Assembly: GCA_016840515.1 (NCBI GenBank)
Contig: JAEOSF010000022.1
Location: 1 to 53,701, forward strand
Source of the DNA: Candidatus Borrarchaeum yapensis
GTDB taxonomy: Archaea > Asgardarchaeota > Sifarchaeia > Borrarchaeales > Borrarchaeaceae
DNA: 53,701 nucleotides
Direction: 5' to 3'
Shown: positions 17,985 through 26,345 of the stretch, piece after piece
Position numbering within the stretch: position 1 is the stretch's first letter
How the letters are laid out: each line of letters opens with the position of its first letter
Made by a program: the position numbers and the translations under genes
Notes under the pieces: generated by a model
The model's database searches: none
Seen by the model: the letters and a program-made list of their open reading frames with translations, nothing else
What the model was told of the DNA's origin: nothing

Positions 17985-19181
17985 TTGAACGAGAATATAA
18001 ATCAAATTTTAAATTCATTTCTATATCCACAAGCGCTTATTGAGCATTTAATAACTCATTACGGAGTAAAACGAACACACTCGCTTCTAGATGCTCTGAG
18101 AAAACCTGTTACTCAGTATACATTACGAGTAAACACGTTAAAATGCACCGCTGAAGAACTAATCGATCAGTTTGCGGAGGAAGGAATCAATGCCCACCAG
18201 CATCCTTGCTACGAAGATATTGTCCAGATAAGACTTAGCGGTCCCAATAAACTTCCTGTTCATCCAAAAATCGTTACGGTGGATAAATTCGCAGCAGAGG
18301 CTGTCATGTTAGGTGCACATTTGTATGCTCCTGGTGCACTTCGCTCTAGAAAAACACGTCTAGGAGACAAAGTATCAGTATTAGATAAGTATGATCATCA
18401 CGTTGGCAGCGGAATATCAAGAATGACCTCTAGAGAAATGCTTGAGGCAAAAAAAGGCATTGCAGTTGATATAACGCATTCAATGTATACTTTGCCACAT
18501 TTAAGAGAAACAAAGGCCTATGAGAAGGGTTTATTCTACAGTCAAAGTCTGCCAGCAATCCTCACATCAAAAATTTTGCATCCTCAACCGGGTGAGACAA
18601 TCATCGATATGAATGCAGCTCCCGGTGGAAAGGCAACCCATATTGCACAGTTAATCTCAGATGATGGAAAAATTATCGCGATAGACCGTTCAAAACCCAA
18701 AATTAAGCGCATGCAACACCATTGCGAACGGCTAGGAATCCAATCAATCAAATTATTCCATGGGGATTCATGCAAACTCCAAACGCTATTACCTTCGGTA
18801 GAAGCTGATAGAGTTCTTATTGATCCACCTTGTAGTGCGTTAGGTGTACGCCCCAAACTCTATGAAATCTGGCAAGTAGATGAGCTCGCTGCGTTAACTA
18901 GATATCAAAGACGATTTATCAAGGAAGCAACTAATGTGCTAAAACCTGGGGGTGTAGTAGTCTATAGTACCTGCACATTGACACAAGAAGAAAACGAGTT
19001 TAATATAAAATCCGCTTATACGGAATTAGGATTAGAAATTATTTCACATGAGCCATTTGAAGGAGTCAGTGGTGAACTATTAAGTGATTTTCCACATAAG
19101 GAAACAGAAAAACTTCAACGTTTTTATCCTGATATTCATGATACCCCTGGTTTTTTCATCGGAAAGTTACAAAACCAATAG
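17985..19181 (+). CDS. RNA cytosine-5 methyltransferase with PUA domain (NSUN6/Trm4-like)
   Basis: A 398-residue enzyme that methylates cytosine C5 in RNA. An N-terminal RNA-binding segment is followed by an inserted PUA domain (about 95-170: KFAAEAVMLGAHLYAPGALR..., TSREMLEAKKGIAV), an arrangement characteristic of NSUN6 and its archaeal relatives. The Rossmann catalytic domain has MNAAPGGKATHIA (motif I), IDPPCSALG with one catalytic Cys (about residue 282) and STCTLTQEENE with the second (about 328). NSUN6 targets the 3' end of some tRNAs, so tRNA is the likely substrate, but rRNA cannot be excluded. The start is TTG with GTGATG upstream. Neighbouring genes are unrelated. Confidence 0.9.
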   Translation: MNENINQILNSFLYPQALIEHLITHYGVKRTHSLLDALRKPVTQYTLRVNTLKCTAEELIDQFAEEGINAHQHPCYEDIVQIRLSGPNKLPVHPKIVTVDKFAAEAVMLGAHLYAPGALRSRKTRLGDKVSVLDKYDHHVGSGISRMTSREMLEAKKGIAVDITHSMYTLPHLRETKAYEKGLFYSQSLPAILTSKILHPQPGETIIDMNAAPGGKATHIAQLISDDGKIIAIDRSKPKIKRMQHHCERLGIQSIKLFHGDSCKLQTLLPSVEADRVLIDPPCSALGVRPKLYEIWQVDELAALTRYQRRFIKEATNVLKPGGVVVYSTCTLTQEENEFNIKSAYTELGLEIISHEPFEGVSGELLSDFPHKETEKLQRFYPDIHDTPGFFIGKLQNQ

Positions 19182-19225
19182 AGAAAAAGTGAGTGTTAAA
19201 GAAAGAACTTGAAGCGCTGGTAAAC

Positions 19226-19567
19226 TTAAGGAGTCATTCTCTTAACTACGAGAAGTTTTGAAGGCTTATTATATTTAACGCCATGAGCTATACCAGAAGG
19301 AATATGAAGCGCAGTTCCATTTTTTAAGGTAATAGTCTTATTTTCATATGTTAAAGTGCCTGATCCTTCAATAATAAAAATGATCTCTTCTTCATCGTGG
19401 GTATGCTCTTCATGACCAGCCCCAACTCCTGCCTCAAGATAAGTAGTGGATAATTTGCTATCTCCTTTGCCAGCTACAAGAAATCGACCTAAGAAACCTG
19501 GATAAGCAATTTTTTTGGGTTCTAAATCGTCCAGATACACATATTGGATCTCTTCCATAATTTTCAC
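19226..19567 (-). CDS. Small cupin-domain protein
   Basis: A 113-residue single-domain cupin. The metal-binding pattern is visible: GAGHEEHTHDEEE for motif 1 (histidines and glutamate) and HIPSGIAHGV for motif 2. Such small cupins bind a divalent metal and may be sugar isomerases, dioxygenases or sensors, so the function is open. The ribosome-binding site AGGTGA precedes the ATG. It is co-directional with nob1 and pyrH. A second cupin at 25901 belongs to the same superfamily but differs in sequence. Confidence 0.8.
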   Translation of the reverse strand: MKIMEEIQYVYLDDLEPKKIAYPGFLGRFLVAGKGDSKLSTTYLEAGVGAGHEEHTHDEEEIIFIIEGSGTLTYENKTITLKNGTALHIPSGIAHGVKYNKPSKLLVVKRMTP

Positions 19568-19593
19568 CTCACATCGATAAGATCAACTACAAA

Positions 19594-20139
19594 TCATTTC
19601 TTCCTTTCTTTAAATTTTCGAAGTCGTTTATCATAAGGACGTCTTTTCATCTGTGTACCACAAATTTCGCAAAATGTTTGTTTCCCTTTGGTATTATACA
19701 TTTCAATCGATTGAAAGCAAGAAGGACAATATAACTCCCATTTGATTTCGTAACGAATCCCGGCAGTTGAATAAGCCTTGCTTTCAATTTTTAATCGCGA
19801 CGCTACGTTTTGAACTGAATAATCATCAGTAAGAATTACAACTTCGTGTCCCTTATCTTTAAGTTCAAGCGCAAGTGAAAGAATCTTTATATCGGTATCC
19901 GACAATACAACAATATCACCGCTTTTTTCAGCCGCTTGTTGAATCTTATCAATTGCAGTTGCAGAAGGCCGGCCGATCTTTATTGTTTTGTTTTCTATAG
20001 CCATCTCAATTCGAAGTTTGCTTCGAGAGTCCTTGATTTCATCAATAACTTCCGCTACGGTCCATAGGGACCTATCTATGATGTTTGGATCAAGACCACT
20101 AATTAACGCTGTTGCATCTAAAATGAATATCTCTGACAT
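19594..20139 (-). CDS. nob1: Nob1-like rRNA endonuclease (PIN domain plus zinc ribbon)
   Basis: A 181-residue nuclease that matures the 3' end of 16S rRNA in archaea (18S in eukaryotes). The PIN domain starts at FILDATALISGLDP with its first catalytic aspartate; further acidic residues are in VVLSDTDIKIL and VILTDDYSVQ. The C-terminal zinc ribbon has CPSC...CEIC spacing, and a basic tail (RRPYDKRLRKFKERKK) may contact RNA. It lies 34 bases downstream of the UMP kinase gene in the same direction, so co-transcription is likely. The length is typical of archaeal Nob1. Confidence 0.92.
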   Translation of the reverse strand: MSEIFILDATALISGLDPNIIDRSLWTVAEVIDEIKDSRSKLRIEMAIENKTIKIGRPSATAIDKIQQAAEKSGDIVVLSDTDIKILSLALELKDKGHEVVILTDDYSVQNVASRLKIESKAYSTAGIRYEIKWELYCPSCFQSIEMYNTKGKQTFCEICGTQMKRRPYDKRLRKFKERKK

Positions 20140-20173
20140 AATTGATACTCCTAATAAGAGAACGCTAATCTAA

Positions 20174-20869
20174 TCAGCGGCGATGTATCGTAGTTCCTAT
20201 TTTCTCATCTTTTGCTACTCTAAGGATATTCATTGGATCGCTTCCGTTAATGATCTTTGTTAGAATACTTGATCGAGAAACTATTTTTAGAGCAACTAAA
20301 TCGAACAAGGCATATTCTCCAGCTCGTGAGCCCTTTTTAATGATAAGCTCTTGAAACTCGTCATAATCTAGTTCATCAATTTTTTGTGCCGATGGGTCTT
20401 TTTTTGGGTCGTCAGTATACACTCCATCAACAGAAGTTGCATTGATAAGCATATCAGATCGCGTATATTCCGCAACAACTGCAGCAACAGCATTTGTGCT
20501 TTGACCAGGCTGTAATCCTCCCATGACAATTATTTTATCAGTTGTGAGAGCCTTTGCTAATTCAGGGATTTCGCTTGGAGGACATGGATAAGCAGTCTTT
20601 CCTAATGCAGCGATCAACAAAATCGCATTAATTCGTGAGACACGTATTCCCATCATATCAGATTGGGCTTCGGGCATATTAAACATTTTTAGTACCTTAA
20701 TGTAGTCTCTTGCAACCTTCCCACCGCCAACAACTACACATAAATTCATATCGTCATTCTTAAGTGTTGACAATACTTGTGCATATTGAGATATTCTGTC
20801 TACATTGACGTCTCCATTCTCATTAAAAATAAGTGATCCGCCAATTTTCACTACAACACTTTTTACCAT
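20174..20869 (-). CDS. pyrH: UMP kinase (archaeal type)
   Basis: Phosphorylates UMP to UDP in pyrimidine nucleotide synthesis. The 231-residue amino-acid-kinase fold has VVKIGGSLIF (phosphate-binding glycine loop), CVVVGGGKVARDYI, GGLQPGQSTNAVAA and the uridine-site ATSVDGVYTDDPKKDP. The length and motifs fit archaeal PyrH rather than bacterial hexameric forms. It is the first gene of the pyrH-nob1-cupin unit. It diverges from aRF1, with about 200 bases of AT-rich promoter region between them. Confidence 0.93.
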   Translation of the reverse strand: MVKSVVVKIGGSLIFNENGDVNVDRISQYAQVLSTLKNDDMNLCVVVGGGKVARDYIKVLKMFNMPEAQSDMMGIRVSRINAILLIAALGKTAYPCPPSEIPELAKALTTDKIIVMGGLQPGQSTNAVAAVVAEYTRSDMLINATSVDGVYTDDPKKDPSAQKIDELDYDEFQELIIKKGSRAGEYALFDLVALKIVSRSSILTKIINGSDPMNILRVAKDEKIGTTIHRR

Positions 20870-21067
20870 TTTTTACTACTCCTTGTTTCACAACAAAATA
20901 AGGCAAGTCATTTTTAAATATGCAAAGGATTCTTAAATATCCAGATGGTTTTTCTCTTACGAAAAGATATCAAATTGCAAATGCCTAATCCGTATTACTT
21001 TAATTGATTGGCAACTTGCACAAGATAATACTTTTTAGAGAACAAATTACGCTAATTTCAAAACTAA

Positions 21068-22342
21068 ATGGATGCACTACTAATGTTAAAGTCAAAGTCG
21101 CTTGAACGCTTCAAAACACGAAAAATCTTACAAAAGTTGGCCGAAAAAAAGGGTTATGGTACGGAACTAATTTCACTTTATATTCCGCAGGGAAAGCAGA
21201 TAAGTGATGTTTCAAATTACCTAAAGCAAGAATATGGAACTGCGACAAATATCAAATCTAAGACTACTCAGAAAAATGTCCAAAGTTCAATTGTAGTGAT
21301 TCAGCAGAAACTAAAAACAATCCCACAAAGTTTGATTGACGAGTACTCGCTTGTGATCTTTGCTGGCGCTATTCCTCAAAATGGTCCCGGTACCGAAAGT
21401 ATTGAGATTTATCCGATCATACCACCTGAACCGATCAACATTAGTATGTACCGATGTGCTAGCGAGTTCGTGTTAGATCCGTTACGCGAAACACTAGCGG
21501 AAAAAGACTCTTATGGACTCATCGTTGTAGATAGAAGCGAAGCAAATATTGCAACACTTAGAGGATCAAATTTAGAAATTCACCAACGATTAACATCAGG
21601 TGTCCATGGCAAACATCGCGCAGGAGGGCAGTCTCAAAGGAGATATGAGCGAGTTATAGAGCAACAGGTTCACGAATTTTTTGTCAGGATAGGTGAATAT
21701 GCCTCAGAAATATATCTAGGTATCCCTGATTTAAAAGGGTTATTTGTTGGGGGACCTGGGCCCACAAAGGACGATTTTATACAAAAAGACTATGTAGACT
21801 ATCGCATAAAAGAAAAGGTATTAGGCGTTGCTGATACGTCCTACAGTGGGGAACAAGGTTTAAAAGAACTAATTGTGAAGATAGCTTCCAAGATAAGTGA
21901 TGTACGTTATGTTGAGGAAAAGAAACTCGTCCAACAATTCTTAAGACACCTAGCAAAGGATACTGGGAAGGCAATTTACGGTGAAAAAGAAGTCCGAAAT
22001 TATTTAGATCAGGGCGCAGTGGCTATCCTTCTCTTGTCTGATGCATTAGATATCATTAGAGTAAAGATATCGTGCGGTTCATGTAACTACACTCTCGAAA
22101 AAACAATTCGTGAAAGTGAGCTTAGCCTTTTTGAGGAATCTCTAAAAATAGAGGAATGTCCCGAGTGTACGAGCTCACTTCTGTCCATTGTGGAAACAAA
22201 ACCCTTAATTGAAGACCTTGCAGAATTAGCCGAAACAGCAGGGACACGTGTAGAAGTCATATCTGCGGAGACCGAGGAAGGATCAGAATTATGGAACGCA
22301 TTTAAGGGCATAGTTGGAATTCTAAGATATAAACCTAGCTAA
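21068..22342 (+). CDS. prf1: Peptide chain release factor aRF1
   Basis: A 424-residue class I release factor that reads all three stop codons and triggers peptidyl-tRNA hydrolysis. Domain 1 has the NIKS motif (residues 61-64), domain 2 the GKHRAGGQSQRR loop with the catalytic GGQ (186-188), and domain 3 a zinc-finger-like segment with CGSC...CPEC cysteines near residues 340-376. The ATG at 21068 has no strong Shine-Dalgarno sequence. The long upstream region is AT-rich with TATA-like stretches. The archaeal protein is the orthologue of eukaryotic eRF1. Confidence 0.95.
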   Translation: MDALLMLKSKSLERFKTRKILQKLAEKKGYGTELISLYIPQGKQISDVSNYLKQEYGTATNIKSKTTQKNVQSSIVVIQQKLKTIPQSLIDEYSLVIFAGAIPQNGPGTESIEIYPIIPPEPINISMYRCASEFVLDPLRETLAEKDSYGLIVVDRSEANIATLRGSNLEIHQRLTSGVHGKHRAGGQSQRRYERVIEQQVHEFFVRIGEYASEIYLGIPDLKGLFVGGPGPTKDDFIQKDYVDYRIKEKVLGVADTSYSGEQGLKELIVKIASKISDVRYVEEKKLVQQFLRHLAKDTGKAIYGEKEVRNYLDQGAVAILLLSDALDIIRVKISCGSCNYTLEKTIRESELSLFEESLKIEECPECTSSLLSIVETKPLIEDLAELAETAGTRVEVISAETEEGSELWNAFKGIVGILRYKPS

Positions 22343-22650
22343 GCTACGTAATGTGGACCGGTTTGTTTTCTAGCTGTCTTGAATAAGGTCGAAAAAATAA
22401 AAATTGAAAAACCTTATAAAGAATCACAAGGTTAGTTGAAGAAAACTCACAAACTGACATCTTCGGAGGGCTTTATATCGTACAATTTACCAGAAATTTC
22501 AAGGTTTTTTACCATAAGGAATAAACATCTCCAAAGAAATTTGACCTCCGAAATCCTAAGATACGCAGATTTGGCAAATAAATTAAAATTTTCTTATTTC
22601 TTACTTTCATTGTTTTATTTTAGATTTAGAAATGAAAGAAGGTGCGTTCC
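22343..22650 (+). promoter_or_regulatory. valS upstream region: TATA candidate and long structured leader
   Basis: A 308-base stretch without a convincing gene. ACCTTATAAAG (22411-22421) looks like a TATA box, which would give a leader of about 210 bases before valS. The leader contains an exact 8-base inverted repeat, TTCGGAGG (22462-22469) against CCTCCGAA (22545-22552), which could fold into a long-range stem. An overlapping open frame from 22436 has no family resemblance. A regulatory RNA structure is an inference. Confidence 0.35.
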
Positions 22651-25119
22651 TTGGCAAAATTAAAACCAAAAATCAAAGCAAAGCGATGGAGTCCAGAAAT
22701 TGAAGAAGAAATAGCGGAACTTTGGGAAAAAGAATCAACGTTCGCATATGATCGAGATTCAAATAAGACATTTTTTACTGTTGACACGCCACCGCCATAT
22801 GCAAGTGGCACTCCACATATGGGTTTCGGCCTTCATTATGCGCAGATCGATATGGTGGCTAGATATTCCCGGATGAAAAATCAAGAAGTTATATTTCCTA
22901 TGGGCGTAGATCGAAATGGTCTTCCAATCGAGGTACAAACGGAAAAAGAGTATGGTATTGTCATGCGTGAGACTCCTCGTGACAAATTCATTGACTTATG
23001 TCGACAATTGCTTGATAAGTACGAGGATCAAATAATAAATCTGGCAAGACGACTCGGCTTAAGCTGTTTCTCGTTTGCTAAAGATCAGGTTTATCGAACA
23101 GATGATCCAAAATATAGGCAGCTTACCCAGGCGACGTTTGTAAAGTTATGGAAAGACGACTTGGTCTATCAGGCGAAAAGACCAAACAATTGGTGTAAGA
23201 CTTGCGGTACAACAATAGCAGATGCAGAAATTGAATATAAGGAGATCGAATCTACATTAAGCTATATTAAATTCAGAGTTGCGGAAACAGATCAAGATTT
23301 TATTATAGCTACAACGAGACCAGAACTTTTAGCGGCATGTAAAGCTGTTTTGGTGCATCCACTTGATCAGAGGTATGAAACTATTCAAAATAAAACAGCA
23401 ATAGTTCCAATTTATGAAACAAAGGTTCCAATAATCTCGCACGTTGAAGCAAAAATGGAATTTGGAACAGGCGCTGTCATGATTTGTTCTTATGGAGATT
23501 ATACTGATGTTCGTCTCTTTCGGGAGTTACGTTTGGAGCCTGTCGAAGCGATTTCTCCAGAAGGAAAGATGACCTCCGCAGCTGGTGAACTTGAAGGATT
23601 AACAACTGAGGAAGCTAGAGAAAAAATTTTAGAAATGCTCAAGAAAAAGAATCTTCTTGTGAAAAGTGATTCTACAATGCACAGAACACCAATCTGTTGG
23701 CGTTCCAAAGATATTGTTGAATTTATCGCTATGCCTGAGTATTATTTAAAACAAGAAGAATTTGTGCCAGATTTGCTTAAACTAGCAGAGGATATGACTT
23801 GGCATCCTGTAAATGCAAAGCAATTTTGGTTAAATTGGTTAAATTCTATTTCAATTGATTGGCCAGTTAGCCGTCGCAGATACTATGGTACTGAATTACC
23901 ACTGTACTATTGTAATTCATGTGGAGAACCTATCATTGCAGAGACTGAAAACTATATCCAACCATGGAGAGATCCTCCACCTTTTGACACGTGTCCATAT
24001 TGTAGTGCATCAGAAGGCTTTCGTGGAGAAGATCGTACTTTCGATACATGGATGGATTCGGCAATAAGTCCTTTGTACATCACTGGATACCTGCGGGATC
24101 CTGAATTATTTCAAAAGGCATTTCCGTGTGGCGTTAGACCACAAGGAAAAGATATCATTCGCACGTGGTTCCATTATACAATGTTACGGGTATATCAGCT
24201 TACCAAACAGCCGGCGTTTAAGAACGCTTGGATCAGTGGTATGGTCGTTGATGAACACGGTGAAGCAATGCACAAATCCAAAGGAAACATTGTTAATCCA
24301 GTTCCGTTAATTGAAAAATATGGATCAGACGCAATACGAATGTGGGGGTCTGTTGAAGCGTCACTGGGATCTGATATACGTTATTCTACAGAAAGATTAG
24401 AAGGAGCTTTCAAATTCATAACTAAACTGTGGAATATTGCTCGTTTTGTTTCATCATTTCCAATAGTTGAAGATACTGATAGTTTTTTTCTCACACCTAC
24501 AGACAGACTTATACTTGCAGAGTTAAACAAAGTCATAAAGGAAGCAAAAGGCGAAGATGAATTTGATTTCCATGGTACCGCAGTCAAGGTAAGGTCATTT
24601 ATATGGAATATATTTGCAGATCATTTTCTTGAGCTTGTAAAATCACGTTGTTATAACTGCGATCAAATATTTAGCGAAGAGGAAATGAGAGGTGCTTGGT
24701 TCACCCTCCATACTGTGCTCCAAACTGTCTTAAAGCTTCTTGCTCCCATTATTCCCTTTGTTACTGAAAAAATTTGGCGGGATATCTATTCACCTGAGAC
24801 GAGTATCCATACACAATCATACCCGAATGTGAACCCTGATTGGGAGGATGAACTAAACCTTCTTTCAGAGCCCCTATTTGATCTCAATGGGACAATTTGG
24901 AAGTTTAAAAATGAAAAAAACGAATCATTACGTGCACCCATTTCGGAACTTTGGATACCAGAAGACTTCGAGCCCCTGAAAAATGATTTGCAATATATGC
25001 ATAGCGTTGAGACACTTAAATTCGGAAATCCTACCGCAGTAGACCAGTTCGAGTCACGAGAACTCGATGCTGCAAACTTATCTTCGAAAAAGATATATTT
25101 CTGGATTTCAGATCTCTAA
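22651..25119 (+). CDS. valS: Valyl-tRNA synthetase
   Basis: Charges tRNA-Val with valine and edits mischarged threonine. The class I signature is present as a variant: PPPYASGTPHMGFG (HIGH-like) and AMHKSKGN (KMSKS-like). The zinc-binding insert has WCKTCGTTIADAEIEY and the editing domain TTRPELLAACKAVLVHP, both of which point to ValRS rather than IleRS or LeuRS. The C-terminal helical domain (about 600-820) binds the anticodon. TTG at 22651 is preferred over GTG at 22642 because AAGGTG lies six bases before it. About 822 residues is normal for archaeal ValRS. The two catalytic signatures depart from textbook consensus but lie at the right place. Confidence 0.9.
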   Translation: MAKLKPKIKAKRWSPEIEEEIAELWEKESTFAYDRDSNKTFFTVDTPPPYASGTPHMGFGLHYAQIDMVARYSRMKNQEVIFPMGVDRNGLPIEVQTEKEYGIVMRETPRDKFIDLCRQLLDKYEDQIINLARRLGLSCFSFAKDQVYRTDDPKYRQLTQATFVKLWKDDLVYQAKRPNNWCKTCGTTIADAEIEYKEIESTLSYIKFRVAETDQDFIIATTRPELLAACKAVLVHPLDQRYETIQNKTAIVPIYETKVPIISHVEAKMEFGTGAVMICSYGDYTDVRLFRELRLEPVEAISPEGKMTSAAGELEGLTTEEAREKILEMLKKKNLLVKSDSTMHRTPICWRSKDIVEFIAMPEYYLKQEEFVPDLLKLAEDMTWHPVNAKQFWLNWLNSISIDWPVSRRRYYGTELPLYYCNSCGEPIIAETENYIQPWRDPPPFDTCPYCSASEGFRGEDRTFDTWMDSAISPLYITGYLRDPELFQKAFPCGVRPQGKDIIRTWFHYTMLRVYQLTKQPAFKNAWISGMVVDEHGEAMHKSKGNIVNPVPLIEKYGSDAIRMWGSVEASLGSDIRYSTERLEGAFKFITKLWNIARFVSSFPIVEDTDSFFLTPTDRLILAELNKVIKEAKGEDEFDFHGTAVKVRSFIWNIFADHFLELVKSRCYNCDQIFSEEEMRGAWFTLHTVLQTVLKLLAPIIPFVTEKIWRDIYSPETSIHTQSYPNVNPDWEDELNLLSEPLFDLNGTIWKFKNEKNESLRAPISELWIPEDFEPLKNDLQYMHSVETLKFGNPTAVDQFESRELDAANLSSKKIYFWISDL

Positions 25120-25170
25120 CCTTTGTAAAGAGAGATAATTCCAAACAGACTTGTTTCTCCTGCTATAACA

Positions 25171-25746
25171 CTAAGATTCAGCCTTCCGAGCAGCCTTAAC
25201 GTCTTCGATTTTTTTAGCTTTCATCACTACCAATAAGCCTATAGCTCCGCCAATAATAAATGGGATTGCTAACATAAGTCCCATTAATTCGTAAGGTAAC
25301 AAGAAAGTGGGAGGCGCATGTTGCGGATTTGTCGGTAGAGTGCGTTCATAGTATGCTACGGCTGCAGTTAGCCATGTAAAAGCCCATGCTAAGAATGTAG
25401 CTACACCAAGCCATCCCTTGACACGTGCATATAAGAATTTTTTATTGAAATACGAGAGATAAGTTTTAGAGACTATGATGACAAGAATTACAAACGAGCC
25501 AAAGGTATGGATAACATAGAGAGGGTCGGTTAACTCCATTGGTGGCACATTTTCAGTGACTGTTCCTGCAAATCCCGTAAGACCTGCAAAAAGACCAAGA
25601 AAATAGAATACTGTAGCAAAACCCCCGAAGGCGCGATGTGAACGGAAAAGTGCATCGTTAATTTTAATTAGAGCCATTTTTTTCTTTATATATGCTGCGT
25701 AGTAACCGGTAAAAACCTGAGATGTTGCACAAAGCATGCCTAACAT
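25171..25746 (-). CDS. Unrecognised multi-pass membrane protein
   Basis: About five membrane helices can be seen: MLGMLCATSQVFTGYYAAY, the segment FATVFYFLGLFAGLTGFA, the helix from YVIHTFGSFVILVIIV, then one after GWLGVATFLAWAF and one near the C-terminus, with a charged tail. Histidines in or near the membrane (RSHRAFGG and VIHTFGS) could be haem or metal ligands as in cytochrome b561-like proteins, but this is weak. The start is uncertain: the frame is open to 25965 but that would overlap the divergent cupin gene, so the ATG at 25746 is taken; alternative TTG codons exist at 25833 and 25872. A TATA-like ATTTATAA lies near 25835-25842. The function is unknown. Confidence 0.55.
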   Translation of the reverse strand: MLGMLCATSQVFTGYYAAYIKKKMALIKINDALFRSHRAFGGFATVFYFLGLFAGLTGFAGTVTENVPPMELTDPLYVIHTFGSFVILVIIVSKTYLSYFNKKFLYARVKGWLGVATFLAWAFTWLTAAVAYYERTLPTNPQHAPPTFLLPYELMGLMLAIPFIIGGAIGLLVVMKAKKIEDVKAARKAES

Positions 25747-25900
25747 AGTTACGATCGTATTATATTCGGCTATTTCGATTGCTATAGATTTCCCCCCGGT
25801 GAATTGTAATATTAGTCGAACTGATGCGAGCAAATTATAAATACTTTGTAGTATCGTCAAACAGATAAACAATTCAGTAGGCGAAAGAGGAGCGATAATT

Positions 25901-26239
25901 TTGAGTTGGATAAAACTTGAAGACGTTATTTGGGAAGCGCATCCATTTTTGGATATTAAGATCAAGAAACTGGTCTCAAAGGAAAAAGATGGGGCTGATG
26001 TGACGATCTTTCTAGCAAAACTGTTAAAAGGTCAAGAAATTCAAGAACATATGCACGAAACATCTGATGATGTACTTTTTCCGTTGGAAGGAAAAGGAAA
26101 AATCTATATTGAAGGAACTGGAGAGTTTGAACTTTTTCCTGGGGTACTTGTGCGAGTTCCAAGAAATACAAAACATCGAGTTTATGACATAGAAGAAGAT
26201 TTGCTTTATTTTGATGTTTTTGCTCCTCCTATGTTCTGA
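25901..26239 (+). CDS. Small cupin-domain protein
   Basis: A 112-residue cupin barrel. Motif 1 shows EIQEHMHETSDDVLFPLEG and motif 2 FPGVLVRVPRNTKH. TTG at 25901 has a GAGGAG sequence 8 bases upstream. It lies divergently from the membrane protein gene, with an intergenic stretch after it of about 106 bases that contains a GC-rich structured segment. The substrate is unknown; metal-dependent sugar or small-molecule chemistry, or a sensory role, is possible. Confidence 0.78.
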   Translation: MSWIKLEDVIWEAHPFLDIKIKKLVSKEKDGADVTIFLAKLLKGQEIQEHMHETSDDVLFPLEGKGKIYIEGTGEFELFPGVLVRVPRNTKHRVYDIEEDLLYFDVFAPPMF

Positions 26240-26244
26240 GACTC

Positions 26245-26330
26245 TTGGAGCCGGGCGATCAACTCAAGCAGGATCCTACTACTGTCGATTGTCGGCACCA
26301 ACATAGGATGAGGCCGTTTTAGCAACTATG
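26245..26330. other. GC-rich, foldable intergenic segment of unknown nature
   Basis: Between the cupin and the ABC1-kinase gene a segment markedly richer in G and C contains complementary runs (GCCG with CGGC; ATCCTA with TAGGAT) and a CCA-like end. It does not satisfy tRNA arms and lacks clear C/D boxes. It may be an unknown small RNA or a decayed tRNA. Confidence 0.3.
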
Positions 26331-26345
26331 ACTAGTTTACAATGT

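Noticed and set aside
22436..22663. Open frame of 75 codons ahead of valS
   Set aside because: It overlaps the valS start, has no family resemblance, and its composition looks like untranslated leader.
25747..25965. N-terminal extension of the membrane protein
   Set aside because: It would overlap the divergent cupin coding region; no ribosome-binding site was found.
26245..26330. tRNA in the GC-rich segment after the cupin gene
   Set aside because: The acceptor ends pair only partly and no D or T arm consensus is present.
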